Shown: in pieces, positions 38,819-48,120 of the stretch
How positions within the stretch are numbered: the first letter of the stretch is position 1
How the letters are laid out: every line of letters starts with the position of its first letter
Source: JAJPKK01 sp963802745
Lineage (GTDB): Bacteria; Pseudomonadota; Alphaproteobacteria; Rhizobiales; Xanthobacteraceae
NCBI GenBank assembly: GCA_963802745.1
Contig: CAWDKL010000002.1
Span: 47,164-111,163 of the forward strand
Length of the DNA: 64,000 bases
Direction of reading: 5' to 3'
Notes under the pieces: generated by a model
What the model was told of the DNA's origin: nothing
Databases searched by the model: none
Seen by the model: the letters and a program-made list of their open reading frames with translations, nothing else
Made by a program: the position numbers and the translations under genes

Positions 38819-39205
38819 ATGGCAAAGACCCTCGACGATCAAGTTAGAGAGATAGAAGCGTGGGCGGCCAGAATTGACGAAGTCCTGAAGATTTTTGACG
38901 AGCCGGATTTGGCACCTGAGCACCCCGACGCTGCCAATCAGCGGAGGGGGAAAGCCGACGCGCAGGCCGAGCTAACCGTAATAGAAGAGCGCTTGCCGGA
39001 GCTCGTTCGGCTCGCGCTCAAGAAGGCTCAGGAAATTCTCGATCTCCCCGACTTACCGGCGGATGATCCGAATGCGACGGCACGGCAGGAGTCCAAGCGC
39101 AACGTGCGTATCCAGATGCTTTTATGGGATGCACACTATGGCCCCGGCGGGCCACTTGAACAATTCAAGCCGCCAATCGAGGGCGATAAGGACGGTCAGG
39201 CCTAG
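38819..39205 (+). CDS. Hypothetical acidic helical protein
   Basis: 128 residues, preceded by GGGAGAAGC six bases before ATG. Highly charged and helical (REIEAWAARIDEVLKIF, QAELTVIEERLPELVRLALKKAQEIL), then DLPADDPNATARQESKRN. It has no membrane segment or known motif. It lies between the cargo genes and the repeat cluster and runs toward the primase-helicase. Function unknown. Confidence 0.65.
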   Translation: MAKTLDDQVREIEAWAARIDEVLKIFDEPDLAPEHPDAANQRRGKADAQAELTVIEERLPELVRLALKKAQEILDLPDLPADDPNATARQESKRNVRIQMLLWDAHYGPGGPLEQFKPPIEGDKDGQA

Positions 39206-39299
39206 ACCGCCGGCCTTCACGGTGGCCACGCCTCACCTAGCCCGCGCGGGGCTGTGCCTATCCGATGCCGAGCGGGCGGGCCGGGACGCGCCAAGGGAC

Positions 39300-39674
39300 G
39301 GTTCCGGCGGGTTCCAGGTTCCGGGTACTGGCCACATAGGCCCTATGAATTGTTGCAATACGCTATTCCATCCATCGCCCACCCCCCTATTCCGCTATCT
39401 ATAGCTCTCCAAGAGAGAGAAGACAGAACCGGTGGAACCAGTGGAACAATCCCGCAATTTCAATGGTTTACCCGGTTCCGGGCTGGCGGAACCGCGCGGC
39501 CGGACGATGGAACCGGTCCGCAGGTTTTTTATAGAACGTTGCCATACCTGCTAACGGCGCGAAGGCGCGGTTACCGTTTTACCGGCTGCCTGGTTCCGCC
39601 TCCCCAACTTTCCGGTTCCACCTCCCAGCTTCCTGCTACCATATGGCACCGCCTGGACTGGACGATGGAACCGG
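39300..39674. repeat. Cluster of GGAACC/GGTTCC repeats, candidate replication origin of the element
   Basis: Twelve GGTTCC or GGAACC hexamers (one truncated to GGAAC) occur in 375 bases, many as CCGGTTCC or GGAACCGG: 39300, 39310, 39317, 39427, 39434, 39443, 39474, 39488, 39509, 39592, 39612 and 39667. They occur in both orientations and lie just past the 3' end of the primase-helicase gene. A poly-T run (39534-39539) is included. The arrangement resembles iteron/origin regions recognised by satellite initiator proteins. No gene is seen in the 470 bases between 39206 and 39675. Confidence 0.65.
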
Positions 39675-39675
39675 C

Positions 39676-42157
39676 TTAGGCCGGTGGTACCGGGCGCCAA
39701 TACCCCTGCAAGGCCACGGTCCGTTTTATTTGCTTACCGGCTGCTTGGATGCCCCCCTCTACCTCAAATTTGATCTTCTTTGGCCCTTGCCATCCCAGCC
39801 GACTCATTACGGTCGCGAGCCGCTTTGTGGCAACGTCGGTAATTTTATCCGCTGGCAACCGTAGGTGCATCGTCAGCAACTCGTACGATGAAATCCGCTC
39901 TTCAACTTTGGTCCCATCCACATTGACGGATTTTCCGGGCACCCCCGCAAGCAGGTCCTCCCACCCGTCTTTCATCAGCCGCCGTTCTTGCTGGTCCGCA
40001 GCGGCCTCGTACAGGTCGGCCGTGATGACCAAATCCTCGCCTTGCGCTTCGACGGCTGCGGCTTCGGCCCACAGCTGGTCTCGATCGCGCTGTACAGCGA
40101 CAAGATCAATCTTGCCCGTCTTGATCGGCCAGAACCGCCGGTTCCCGGTGGCGTCCCGCAGGTATTCGCTATCGTTTGTGGTGCCGATGAAAATGCACCG
40201 TCGCGGCTGATCGATTCGAAATCGGCCGTAGGCCGGCCGCGCGTCATCCGTCGTCTTGCTGAGAAACCCCTTCACGGTCTCTGTCTCGGTCCGCCTAAGC
40301 CCGGCCAGTTCGCTAATCTCGTAAATCCATATGCCTTCAAGAGCTTCCTGTTGGGCTCGCGTGTCGAGATGCAACAGCGGCTGATCGGAAAAATTGTCCG
40401 GCCCTGCCAGGATGCGCAGCGTAGTGGACTTGCCGGTGCCCTGCTTGCCTTCCAGAACCACAACGAAATCGAACTTGCATCCCGGCTGGCGGACCCGGCG
40501 CACCGCTGCAATCAGGACCTTGCGACCGATGCTCCGATTGAGGGGTGTATCGTCGGCGCCAAGGTGCGTTATAAGCCACCGGTCAAGACGCGCTCGCCCG
40601 TCCCATTGGAGTCCGTCAAGATAGTCTCTGATCGGATCGAATTTCGTGATATGACACAACATCTCCGCAGCGTCTCGCACGTGTGCTAGTGTGGTGTCAT
40701 ACCGTACCTTATTATTGACTAATAGCCATAGCATATGTACGCAAGCATCGGATAGTTCGGGCGTCATTTGCCCCGATGTATCGCCTTCAATTACAAGCCG
40801 ATCATGGAATACGTCATGCCGAAACGTTAGACCAATACGGCCCAAAGCGACAAGGGTATTGTGGAGGTTATTTGGTAATAAATATCCTTTTTCCGTCTTT
40901 TTCCATTCCGTTGGTGCTTCTACCAGCATGGCGCCAGCCGCTACCGGCTCATCCTGCTTGGGAATAAGCTGGACCGCCTCCCCTAACTTGATCGGTGACT
41001 TAATTGTTCCTCGCAGGGGGCACGCCACACACGGGCCAGGGTTATCTCCGTGGAATTTCTCGCAGGTGGTGGGGCCAAACCCCCGCTGCCTATCGAGATT
41101 TCTCTGCGTCTCATCAAACGAGTAACTGAATTGCTCGTTAGCATACCCACTGGACCACTCATGCGCGAGCGTATAGCCGTCTTCGCAATGCGCCATAACG
41201 CCCAAGCAGTTGTACCAAGGTCCGTTGGGGATATTACCTTTTTTATCCCTTAGCTCTTGAAGCTGCCCACATTTCCCGACTATCTCCGCGGCGTACGCGG
41301 GCGGGTACTCGTCGAGCCCCTTCAACTTCTCCATGAGGTCGGGGCGGGGCCTTCTAGGTCGGCTCGACAGCCCCACGCCCCTTCGCGGGGGCAGGTGGTG
41401 TATCGTCGCGCTGCCCTTCGAGCCCTTCGACGAAGGCTCAGGTCCCTCAGGGGCCGCGCGGTGCGGCTTCGAGGAAGACCCCAAACTGCGCAATGTCGTA
41501 GGGCACAATCCCCAGATACACCGGATCACACTCGACCGGTATATTCTTCCCGCCTTTTCTATTGTGAGTACCTGGCGTTCGCAGGACGCTGGCAATATCG
41601 GCGGTCCGCGGGGGATCGGCGTGCAGCCCATGCATTTCGCAAAGCCTCTTAAGCCTCCCCGCATACTGCTTCCATGTTGTCGGATCGAGCATTTCGCGGA
41701 GGGGCCAGTACACATGTAACCCCCATCCGCTCGACACTATAATAGGCGGTGGCAGTTTCAGTGTTTGGCAGAAGGTTGCCAGCGCGTCCATCGCCTCATT
41801 TTGGCTCTTATAGGGTTTATCCTGGCCTACGTCGAGGTCCAGCCAAAAGGCCTTTGCGCCCAAAGCGTTGTGCCCTGTTCGGCCATATCTCTTTTTCGCC
41901 TCCGGCGTCCCCGGTGGATCGTTTGTGTTTTCCCTAAAACTCGCACAGGCGTGGTACACTTCGAGCCCGTCACGATCTTGATTTTCGATTATCGTTGCAA
42001 GCTCTTCGATTGTGGACGCGAAGATGCTAGGCTTAAAACCACCTTTAACCTTTTTGGTAGCAACAATATAATGACCTTTTTCAGGGAGGATCAGTCGAAG
42101 AAACCGGATAGCGGCATCTTCGGGGGCGGGCGCACAAGATACTATCGCGTTTTTCAT
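39676..42157 (-). CDS. Fused primase-helicase (AEP-type primase + VapE/SF3-type helicase), frame broken by one base
   Basis: N-terminal part from ATG 42157: an AEP/RepB-type primase with FWLDLDVG (metal DxD), IIVSSGWGLHVYWPL (S-G-x-H-x-YW) and DIASVLRTPGTHNRK. It stops after EAAPRGP; removing one base of the GGGG run at 41450-41453 continues through EGPEPSSKG into the rest. A Cys-rich segment (CEKFHGDNPGPCVACPL) precedes the helicase: Walker A EGKQGTGKST, Walker B-like WIYEISELAGL, and FIGTTNDSEYLRD with ATGNRRFWPI, as in VapE/D5-like proteins. Joined length is about 826 residues. It should initiate replication of the excised element, with the GGAACC cluster as its likely origin. Confidence 0.87.
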
Positions 42158-42277
42158 CTTAATTTCCCAAATTTTTTCGATGCGAGTGCGCCCGCAACCC
42201 CCTTCAAGGGATTGACGTGACCCGCTTGATCGTCTAAATCTGGGCTGTCGTGTTGTTCCCCAGACCTGTTGCTTAGC

Positions 42278-42314
42278 GCCGCCGCCCGGTCCCCCCTGGC
42301 GGCGGCGTTTTTAT
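42278..42314 (+). terminator. GC hairpin followed by T-run
   Basis: GCCGCCGCC...GGCGGCGGC followed by GTTTTTA. The T-run is on the plus-strand side, overlapping the end of the opposite-strand gene 42311-42697; it may be an insulating terminator between operon segments. Confidence 0.55.
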
Positions 42315-42697
42315 GGCTCTTGGGCTTCGACCTCGCCCTCGATTACGCTACCCGGCTTCGGTGGTAATCCCGCCGCGATCCGGTTACACTCGGCTATGAT
42401 CATCGGCAAACGATCTAGCTGGCGCCGGCGCAAGGCGGTTTCGTCTACACGTACCTGCGTGGTGAGCGCCGTGTTCGCCGCTGCACTCTGCGCTCGGAGG
42501 ATGCTGCCGAATTGCTCCTCGGCTTGGTCTAGTGGCACGTCGAGTATTTCTATTATCTTGTTGAGCGACTTTTCGGACGCGATTTCCAGCTTCGACGCCA
42601 ATCCGGTCTTTTCCAATACGGGCGGGGGCGGTTCCGCAGGCGGGATGTAAGCTTCACCCTTTAACCTGGCAATGAAACCCCGGTGATCGAGTGTCAT
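42311..42697 (-). CDS. Hypothetical phage-like protein
   Basis: 128 residues, starting after GGAGAAAAAG. Helical, with KSLNKIIEILDVPLDQAEEQFGSILRAQSAAANTALTTQVRVDE and RRRQLDRLPMIIAECNRI given here as segments ILDVPLDQAEEQF and DRLPMIIAECNRIAAGL. It has the look of a small terminase-small-subunit-like or scaffold-like protein but no family is certain. It is the last small gene before the primase-helicase. Confidence 0.6.
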   Translation of the reverse strand: MTLDHRGFIARLKGEAYIPPAEPPPPVLEKTGLASKLEIASEKSLNKIIEILDVPLDQAEEQFGSILRAQSAAANTALTTQVRVDETALRRRQLDRLPMIIAECNRIAAGLPPKPGSVIEGEVEAQEP

Positions 42698-42715
42698 TAC
42701 TTTTTCTCCTCGATT

Positions 42716-42736
42716 ATTCCCGCCTTAGCGGGGGTT
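42716..42736 (+). terminator. Small hairpin with T-run
   Basis: CCCGCCTTAGCGGGGGTTTT: a short stem CCCGC/GCGGG then TTTT on the plus strand. The minus-strand micro-ORF ends inside this stem. Confidence 0.5.
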
Positions 42737-42793
42737 TTCCACGAAAACAAACTGGCGCGTTCGCAGTCCGGTGCCTAGCTGGTCCACTATCAC
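42725..42793 (-). CDS. Micro-ORF, possible
   Basis: GTG-started 22 codons reading VIVDQLGTGLRTRQFVFVENPR. It starts just after the stop of the preceding small gene and stops inside a hairpin. Such tiny ORFs recur in phage-like operons, but no ribosome site is clear. Confidence 0.3.
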   Translation of the reverse strand: MIVDQLGTGLRTRQFVFVENPR

Positions 42794-42795
42794 GA

Positions 42796-42991
42796 CTACG
42801 TGGTGCCCTCGCGGATATCATCCAGTGGTGCTTCACCGGGGCACGAACGGTCGCCGTCTCTGCGTCGCCGTTGGGCGGGCTGCAAAATACTGACGGTCCG
42901 AAGCCATGGCGGCTTCAAGACCGGTGGCGTCTTGCGCCCGCTGCGCAGCGTCATCCGGCGTGCGTGTGCCACATTTGGCGGACGCGCTCAT
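42796..42991 (-). CDS. Small phage-like protein (frame broken by one base)
   Basis: ATG at 42991 overlaps the upstream stop (ATGA). MSASAKCGTRTPDDAAQRAQ then DRQYFAARPTATQRRRPFVP; removing one base of the GGGG run at 42838-42841 gives VPGEAPLDDIREGTT and a stop at 42796, about 64 residues. The DRxFF/YF-P-x-x-RxRPFVPGE pattern is common in small proteins of prophages and satellites. Function unknown. Confidence 0.55.
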
Positions 42992-43425
42992 CGCGCGCCG
43001 CATTTCTTGATGGGAGGCCAATACCCGTTTTCGACGTGGGGCAGCGCGCTAGGATGGGTATGTACCCGTGGCTCGAAATCGAGCCGGTATGAACCGCTGC
43101 AGCAATGCGCTTCGCGGGTGTCTGGCAACCCTAAGGTGTGAGTACTCTGGCCTCCGCAGCACGGGCAGCGCGGCACCCACGCTACCGCGCGTCCGTGCCG
43201 CCGGGTGGCGATCGTGAACGCGGCGGGGATATCGTGGCCACCGGCGGGCAATGGTGGCGCCGCGATGCGCTCAGTTGCCCGTCGGCAGTCGTGACCGTGC
43301 ATTTCGGCATGATCCTGTTGAAGCGCGATCCCCAGCCTTCGAAACCGCCGCCCGGTCGCTCCCCTGCCAGGGGGCGGCCGGGGCGGAATTTTATCGCCCG
43401 TCATCATGCCGCCTCCAGATGTCAA
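42988..43425 (-). CDS. Hypothetical protein with CxxC zinc-like motif
   Basis: 145 residues (ATG 43407-43425 region; MMTGDKIPP is a plausible start). A basic N-terminus is followed by WVPRCPCCGGQSTH and HCCSGSYRL, a possible zinc ribbon, typical of short phage/satellite proteins. It begins just past the AlpA gene and ends overlapping the next small gene, so it belongs to the same operon. Function unknown. Confidence 0.5.
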   Translation of the reverse strand: MTSGGGMMTGDKIPPRPPPGRGATGRRFRRLGIALQQDHAEMHGHDCRRATERIAAPPLPAGGHDIPAAFTIATRRHGRAVAWVPRCPCCGGQSTHTLGLPDTREAHCCSGSYRLDFEPRVHTHPSALPHVENGYWPPIKKCGAR

Positions 43426-43428
43426 TTA

Positions 43429-43632
43429 TCAGCTTCGGATGGCGGCGAGCCAAGCTTCGAATTCGCTTTGCCGGTAACGTACCAAGCGGCCAATGCGAAT
43501 GAACGGCGGTGTTTCATTTCCACCGAGCAGACGCTTTTTCTGCCACGTCGAGCGCTTACAGCCGGTCCGCCGTTCAAGATCGAAATCGCTCAATAGGGGA
43601 TCGATTGCGGCCGATATTCCACCAAATTCCAC
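43429..43632 (-). CDS. AlpA/excisionase-like helix-turn-helix protein
   Basis: 67 residues. LLSDFDLERRTGCKRSTWQ is the first helical pair and FIRIGRLVRYRQSEFEAWLAAI the wing and last helix, as in AlpA/MerR-type small regulators that activate integrase expression or act as excisionase. It leads the operon of small genes and the primase-helicase. Confidence 0.85.
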   Translation of the reverse strand: MEFGGISAAIDPLLSDFDLERRTGCKRSTWQKKRLLGGNETPPFIRIGRLVRYRQSEFEAWLAAIRS

Positions 43633-43790
43633 TGGGCTGAGGTCGGGCGGGAATCATATCAGCCGGCGGAATAGTGGTAACGGAAGCCGGTCCGGCTGGA
43701 GCAGGGTTGTGGGTTGTTGTCTGGAGGAACTTTCTATCGCGTGATTTGCGCATGCGTTCGTTCTGCATTGAGAACTCTTTCCGTGCGATA

Positions 43791-44514
43791 CTACGAGCCG
43801 GAAAGATGCCCCGAACTGGATTTAACCGCTAAAAGTTTTGTCGGCACATTTCGATCCAAAATCTTGCCGGCGAAATCAGGAACTCGAATACCGCCCGGAG
43901 AGTGGAGAAGTGTACTCAACGCCGTCTCCAAGTACTCTCTGGCACGATCAAATTTGTCGCCGCGTATCTTTTCGTCTTTAATTTCTCGGAATAACCACAA
44001 CGCGAACTGCTTCCACTCCGACGACAAATCATAGCCACATAGCTTTGAGATCATAGAGTGAAAGTATCCGGTGATCCTGCCAGGCCTTCGTATTGATAAG
44101 ACGAGGTTCTTGTTTTCTAACATGCTTAAGCAATGCTGCGATCTTAGCAAATACAATTGTATTGGGACAATCGGTATCAATTTCGACTATGACACGACCA
44201 TTAAACTGTGCGACCTCCAGGTCAAATGGCGTTTTGCACTCCGCCACCACGTCGGTTCGGCACATTACCCGATCTAATTCCTCCGGGTCGGTAACTTGCC
44301 GAAGTTGAAAGTAGTCGTCGCGCGGATCACCGCCCATCTTTTCATATTGTCGGCGTTCCGCAAGTTGAATATACCAGCCGCGCGCGTCCAGTCCTTCCAT
44401 TAACTTTATGTGAAGTGAGAAGCCTTGTGGCGGCATTGTATTAATTGTGGTTTTTGGACGGCCCGGAGGCCCGTCTTCGACAACATAGGGACGTTTCATG
44501 GCACAACTCCGCAT
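43791..44514 (-). CDS. Hypothetical protein (frame broken by one base; DUF6387-like pattern)
   Basis: Starts at 44514 or ATG 44499 (MKRPYVVEDGPPGRPKTT). The first frame ends at 44029 after LSLYDLKAM; removing one base of the TTT run at 44044-44046 gives YDLKLCGYDLSSEWKQFALWLF and continues to 43791, about 240 residues. Features: IVEIDTDCPNTIVFAKIAALL, LINTKAWQDHRIL, and a charged helix (EIKDEKIRGDKFDRAREYLE). This recalls DUF6387-type proteins often encoded next to integrases; my assignment is weak. Located between the AlpA gene and the integrase, it may be cargo or a regulator. Confidence 0.55.
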
Positions 44515-44554
44515 GATGGCTTTCAGGGATCGCCCTAGCGACGTTTGGGGTGCA

Positions 44555-45778
44555 TTACGCGCGCAAAGCGATCACGTTGCTTTGTGGATCAATGATCCGC
44601 TCGACCTGGACGGCAAGGGCATCAAGGGCGCGCCGCTTTTCGTCGCGGAATTCGTGCAAGTCGTAGGTGCCGCGAATGCCCGCGATGACATGGCCAAGGA
44701 CGCGTTCGGCATGATCCGGGGCAACACCGGCCCGCGACATCAACGAACGTGCCGTGCGCCGGAGGTCATGTAGGGTCCACCGCGGCATCGGCTTGGCGCT
44801 GGCATCATGTTCGCGTCGGGCGGCAAGTACGGCTTCGTCGAATTCGCGTTTGAATTTTGAGAAGCCGCCGATCGGCCGCACGCCGTCCGTCGTAAAAATG
44901 TAGCCCTTCTTCTTGTGTAGGCCGACCACGGGCACGGCGGCCAAGATCGCCAAAGCTGGCGATGACAGCGGTAGGAGGAAATCCTTCTTGCTCTTGTGGC
45001 GCGAACCAGGGATCAAACATTCGGCGCCGGACAGCTCTTCACGCCGCATCTGGGCTGCCTCATTGCGACGCGTAGCGGTCAGCAAAATGAACCGCACCAT
45101 GAAGCCGAATGGGCTCGTTGAGGCCTCGGCAGTCGTCCAGACTGCCCGCAGTTCGTCATCGGCCAGCACCCTTTGCCGCGCGCGTGCCTTGGGGCTGGTG
45201 CGGGCCATGCCACGCACGATCGGACTGCGGAAATCGTCCGACCGGCCGGCATGCCACGAAAACAATCGCCGCAGGACGGCCAACGTGTGATCGGCCATGA
45301 CCGGGCCGTTTTCGTCCTCGATCTTGTCTAAGAGGCGCACGATTTCGGACCGGCGAATGGTATCAATTTGGCGTGAACCGAATTTTGGGTAGATCAAGCG
45401 TTCAAGACAGGCGCGGCGCTGATCGATGCTGCGCAGCCGGCCGGCTTCTCTTGTCAGATATTCCTCTGCGATCGATTTCAGCGTGTTGGTCGCTTCCGCT
45501 TTTTCCGCGCGCCTCTCTTTGAGCGGATCGCGGTCCTTGGCGACTGCTCCAATCACCCCTCGCGCCTCTTTGCGGGCTTCGTCGAGGCTCAATCCGCGCT
45601 TGAAATGCATGCGACGGCTTTGCTGCTTGTGCCGGTACTGGCACACGAACGATTTGTGCCCGGTCGCCGTCACCATGAGGCCGAAGCCGGGCAACGACTC
45701 GTCCCAATAGACGGTACGATCCTTCCCTTCGACGGCCTTGGCGTCCTTGACGAAATCGGCAGTGATCTTGATCCGCAT
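44555..45778 (-). CDS. int: P4-type tyrosine integrase
   Basis: 407 residues. N-terminal DUF4102-like arm-binding domain (TADFVKDAK, YWDESLPGFGLMVTATGHKSFVCQYRH), a core-binding domain, and the catalytic domain with TATRRNEAAQM (first Arg), WTLHDLRRTARS (H-x-x-R), ERVLGHV (His/Trp position) and GTYDLHEF (nucleophile Tyr). It lies next to attR (45939-45984), oriented inward, the usual place for such an integrase. It would catalyse integration into and excision from tRNA-Lys. Confidence 0.95.
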   Translation of the reverse strand: MRIKITADFVKDAKAVEGKDRTVYWDESLPGFGLMVTATGHKSFVCQYRHKQQSRRMHFKRGLSLDEARKEARGVIGAVAKDRDPLKERRAEKAEATNTLKSIAEEYLTREAGRLRSIDQRRACLERLIYPKFGSRQIDTIRRSEIVRLLDKIEDENGPVMADHTLAVLRRLFSWHAGRSDDFRSPIVRGMARTSPKARARQRVLADDELRAVWTTAEASTSPFGFMVRFILLTATRRNEAAQMRREELSGAECLIPGSRHKSKKDFLLPLSSPALAILAAVPVVGLHKKKGYIFTTDGVRPIGGFSKFKREFDEAVLAARREHDASAKPMPRWTLHDLRRTARSLMSRAGVAPDHAERVLGHVIAGIRGTYDLHEFRDEKRRALDALAVQVERIIDPQSNVIALRA

Positions 45779-45938
45779 CGGATTTGGTTCCGGTCAGCAT
45801 CGGGTAAGCAGTGTACTTGGATACACCATCCGACTAGACGAAACAAGGCGAAAGAGAAATGCGCGTTTTTTCAGTGCATTGGCTGCTTACCGGTTGCCGC
45901 CAGCTTCCGGAAATTTCGGCTTGTTTCCGGATTTCATA

Positions 45939-45984
45939 ACTTTTAATCAAGTGGTCCTGGGTTCGAGTCCCAGCGGGCTCACCA
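45939..45984 (+). other. attR: duplicate of the tRNA-Lys 3' end
   Basis: Identical over 46 bases to 36620-36665, including the anticodon-loop end, T-arm, acceptor 3' strand and CCA. The upstream half of the tRNA is absent, so it is not a gene. Confidence 0.93.
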
Positions 45985-46120
45985 ATGAAGATCGAAGTTA
46001 TTGAGACCGCGGCTGTTTCTGGCCGACTATCTACCCTGCCCCCAAGGGTTAGGCAGTTTTTGTTGTCCAAGACCGCACTCGCCATGGCTTCGCGGCGTCA
46101 TCGCGGCGTCATCGCGGCTC

Positions 46121-46381
46121 ATCGGCCATCGTCTGCGCGTGCACTTCTACGATGACCGGCTCGCGTGCTTCCTCGGCGCACCCCTGATGCTGACACTGCG
46201 GCGTGGAGGTGTCGGGTACCAGGGCGGCGGCCACGTCATCGATTATCGGCACGTGATCCACGCGCTGCGCAAGAAGCCGATGGCGCTCAACAACCCGGTC
46301 TATCGCGATCAGTTGTTCCCGCGTCCGGCCTATGCGCCTTCGAGACATGGCACCGAACCGTGGTGCCGTAAATATAGTTAA
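46121..46381 (+). pseudogene. IS21-family IstA transposase remnant
   Basis: Reads IGHRLRVHFYDDRLACFLGAP, then GGHVIDYRHVIHALRKKPMALNNPVYRDQLFPRPAY, the C-terminal part of IstA. The catalytic DDE core, the N-terminus and istB are missing. It lies just outside the right end of the tRNA-Lys element. Confidence 0.8.
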
Positions 46382-46454
46382 GCACATCGATTTACTCTTG
46401 ACCGAAATGCAAATAATATATCACATTCCGTAACCCGGTCTTTTGGAGTTTTCC

Positions 46455-46668
46455 ATGAAAAACACCGTTTGCCCTGGACAGTGAACGCCTGTGGATCGAT
46501 GCTGCCAATGTCGTCGCCGTTCTTCCCGTCGGCGAGGACAAGCGCGCTCCGCAAGGGTCGGATAGCCGATTCACAGCGCAAGTTGTCGCCGTCGGCAGCG
46601 AAGGTGGGCTTGATACGCGTCCGGTCTCCGAACGCGTAAAAGCTTCCGCGGCTCCGGTATGCAGCTAG
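46455..46668 (+). CDS. Small hypothetical protein (frame broken by one base)
   Basis: ATG 46455 follows TTGGAG. One extra A in the A5 run at 46458-46462 hides the frame; corrected it reads MKTPFALDSERLWIDAANVVAVLPVG, then DSRFTAQVVAVGSEGGLD, ending KASAAPVCS, about 70 residues. Composition is protein-like. No family recognised. Confidence 0.45.
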
Positions 46669-46758
46669 GCTACATAATGGCTGCTGCTGCCGCGCCGTTT
46701 CCGAACGCATGTGAAGGTCACCGGCCGCTCACACCAAGCGGCCGTCCGATCCTTCATC

Positions 46759-48045
46759 TCAGCCGTCAGCGCCGGCGAACGCCTGGGCGATGTCGGCTAT
46801 AAGATCGTCGGGGTGTTCGATGCCGATCGACGCCCGGATCAATGCCGGCGTGATTCCGATGTCGCGGCGCGCATCCTCGGTAAGTCCGGAATGCACCGTC
46901 GTCCACGGGTGGCAGATCAGCGATTCGGTTCCGCCGAGGCTAACGGCAAGCTTGAACACCTGCAGCCGGTTGAGGAACGCGAAAGCACGGGCCTGCCCGC
47001 CGACGACGTCAAACGAGAAGGTCGATCCGGCCGAGCGGGATTGCCGTTCCATCAATGCCCGGGTGGGATCGCCTTGCGGGAGCAGCGGCGGATAGTGGAC
47101 ATGGGCGACGCTTGGATGTTCGCTAAGAAACTGCGCCACCTTGGCGGCGTTGCTGGCGGCGCGTTCCATGCGCAGCGAGACGGTCTCGAGCGACCGGCCC
47201 AGCATCCAACAGGAATGCGGATCGAGCTGGGTGCCGATGGCACTGCGCAAGGCCCGGATCGGCTTAAGGCTGGCGCGCGAACCCAGCACCGCGCCGCCGA
47301 TGAGATCGCTGTGGCCGCCCACATATTTGGTCAGCGAATAGATCGACAGATCGGCGCCATGCGCGAGCGGTGACTGGAACACCGGGCCCAGCATGGTATT
47401 GTCGCAGGCAATGATCGGGCGCGTGCCTTGCTTGCCTCCGATCTCCGCGGCAATGCGGCCGACCGCAGCGATATCGACCAGGCTGTTCATCGGGTTCGAC
47501 GGCGTTTCGATGAAGATCATCGCGACGCGGCCGGCGCCGGCGCGGGAGGCCGCGGCCCGCATGTCGCTTTCGCTGAGGCCATCTTTGAACGCTGCCGCCC
47601 GAATACCGAACGGTGCGAGTTGAGAATTGATCAGCACTTCGGTGCCGCCATAGAGCGGCCGGCTGTGCAGGATCGTGTCGCCGGGCCTCGCATAGGCGAG
47701 AATTGCGGTCGCAATTGCCGCCATGCCGGACGCGAACACGAGCCCCTGCTCGGCCTTTTCGTAGACCGCAAGCCGGTCCTCGACGATTTCAAGGTTGGGG
47801 TGATTGAAGCGCGAATAGACAAGGCCGGTCTGTTCTTCCGCCCGTGGTTCCCGTCGTCCCGCCGTCATGTCGAAGAAATCACGCCCCTCCTCGGCGGTGC
47901 GGAAGACAAAGGTCGAGGTCAGGAATACCGGCGGCTTGACCGAACCCTCCGAGAGGGACGGGTCGTAGCCGTAGCCCAGCATCAGCGTCTCGGGGTTCAG
48001 CGCATGGTTGCCGATTTGGGTCTTGTGATAGCGCGCCCAGACCAT
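46759..48045 (-). CDS. PLP-dependent trans-sulfuration enzyme (cystathionine gamma-synthase / methionine gamma-lyase family)
   Basis: 428 residues from ATG 48045 (AAGGACGA upstream). The fold-type I motif is clear: FASGMAAIATAILAYARPGD, LYGGTEVLINSQL, IFIETPSNP, and the PLP lysine in YSLTKYVGGHSDLIGG. Then the C-terminal SLGGTESLICHPWTTVHSG and RASIGIEHPDDL. It acts in cytosolic sulfur amino acid metabolism: synthase, sulfhydrylase or gamma-lyase. The insertion near residue 50 (TAGRREPRAEEQTG) is typical of a rhizobial subgroup; exact reaction cannot be set from sequence. Confidence 0.88.
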   Translation of the reverse strand: MVWARYHKTQIGNHALNPETLMLGYGYDPSLSEGSVKPPVFLTSTFVFRTAEEGRDFFDMTAGRREPRAEEQTGLVYSRFNHPNLEIVEDRLAVYEKAEQGLVFASGMAAIATAILAYARPGDTILHSRPLYGGTEVLINSQLAPFGIRAAAFKDGLSESDMRAAASRAGAGRVAMIFIETPSNPMNSLVDIAAVGRIAAEIGGKQGTRPIIACDNTMLGPVFQSPLAHGADLSIYSLTKYVGGHSDLIGGAVLGSRASLKPIRALRSAIGTQLDPHSCWMLGRSLETVSLRMERAASNAAKVAQFLSEHPSVAHVHYPPLLPQGDPTRALMERQSRSAGSTFSFDVVGGQARAFAFLNRLQVFKLAVSLGGTESLICHPWTTVHSGLTEDARRDIGITPALIRASIGIEHPDDLIADIAQAFAGADG

Positions 48046-48120
48046 ATTCGTCCTTTCGGCCGTCAAGCGGCCCACGGAGTAATGAGACAATCGATATGAG
48101 GTCTCAGGATTAAGACGTGC

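Larger units (their letters stand above)
36666..45984. mobile_element. Integrated element in tRNA-Lys (about 9.3 kb, satellite-like)
   Basis: Bounded by the 46-bp direct repeat, with a P4-type integrase adjacent to the right end. Contents: several small AT-richer genes at the left, a hypothetical gene, a GGAACC repeat cluster, a fused primase-helicase, small phage-like proteins, an AlpA-like regulator, one hypothetical gene and the integrase. No capsid, tail, terminase, relaxase or conjugation gene is seen. This is the gene plan of phage satellites or small integrative elements. Base composition at 36.7-38.8 and 43.7-44.5 kb is clearly lower in GC than the host. Confidence 0.9.

Noticed and set aside
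39676..42157. A separate long leader for the helicase part starting at 41715
   Set aside because: The first 120 residues of that frame are low-complexity shadow of the primase; the two domains join when one base is removed.
45738..46004. Plus-strand frame containing NQVVLGSSPSGLT
   Set aside because: It is a translation of attR, the duplicated tRNA end.
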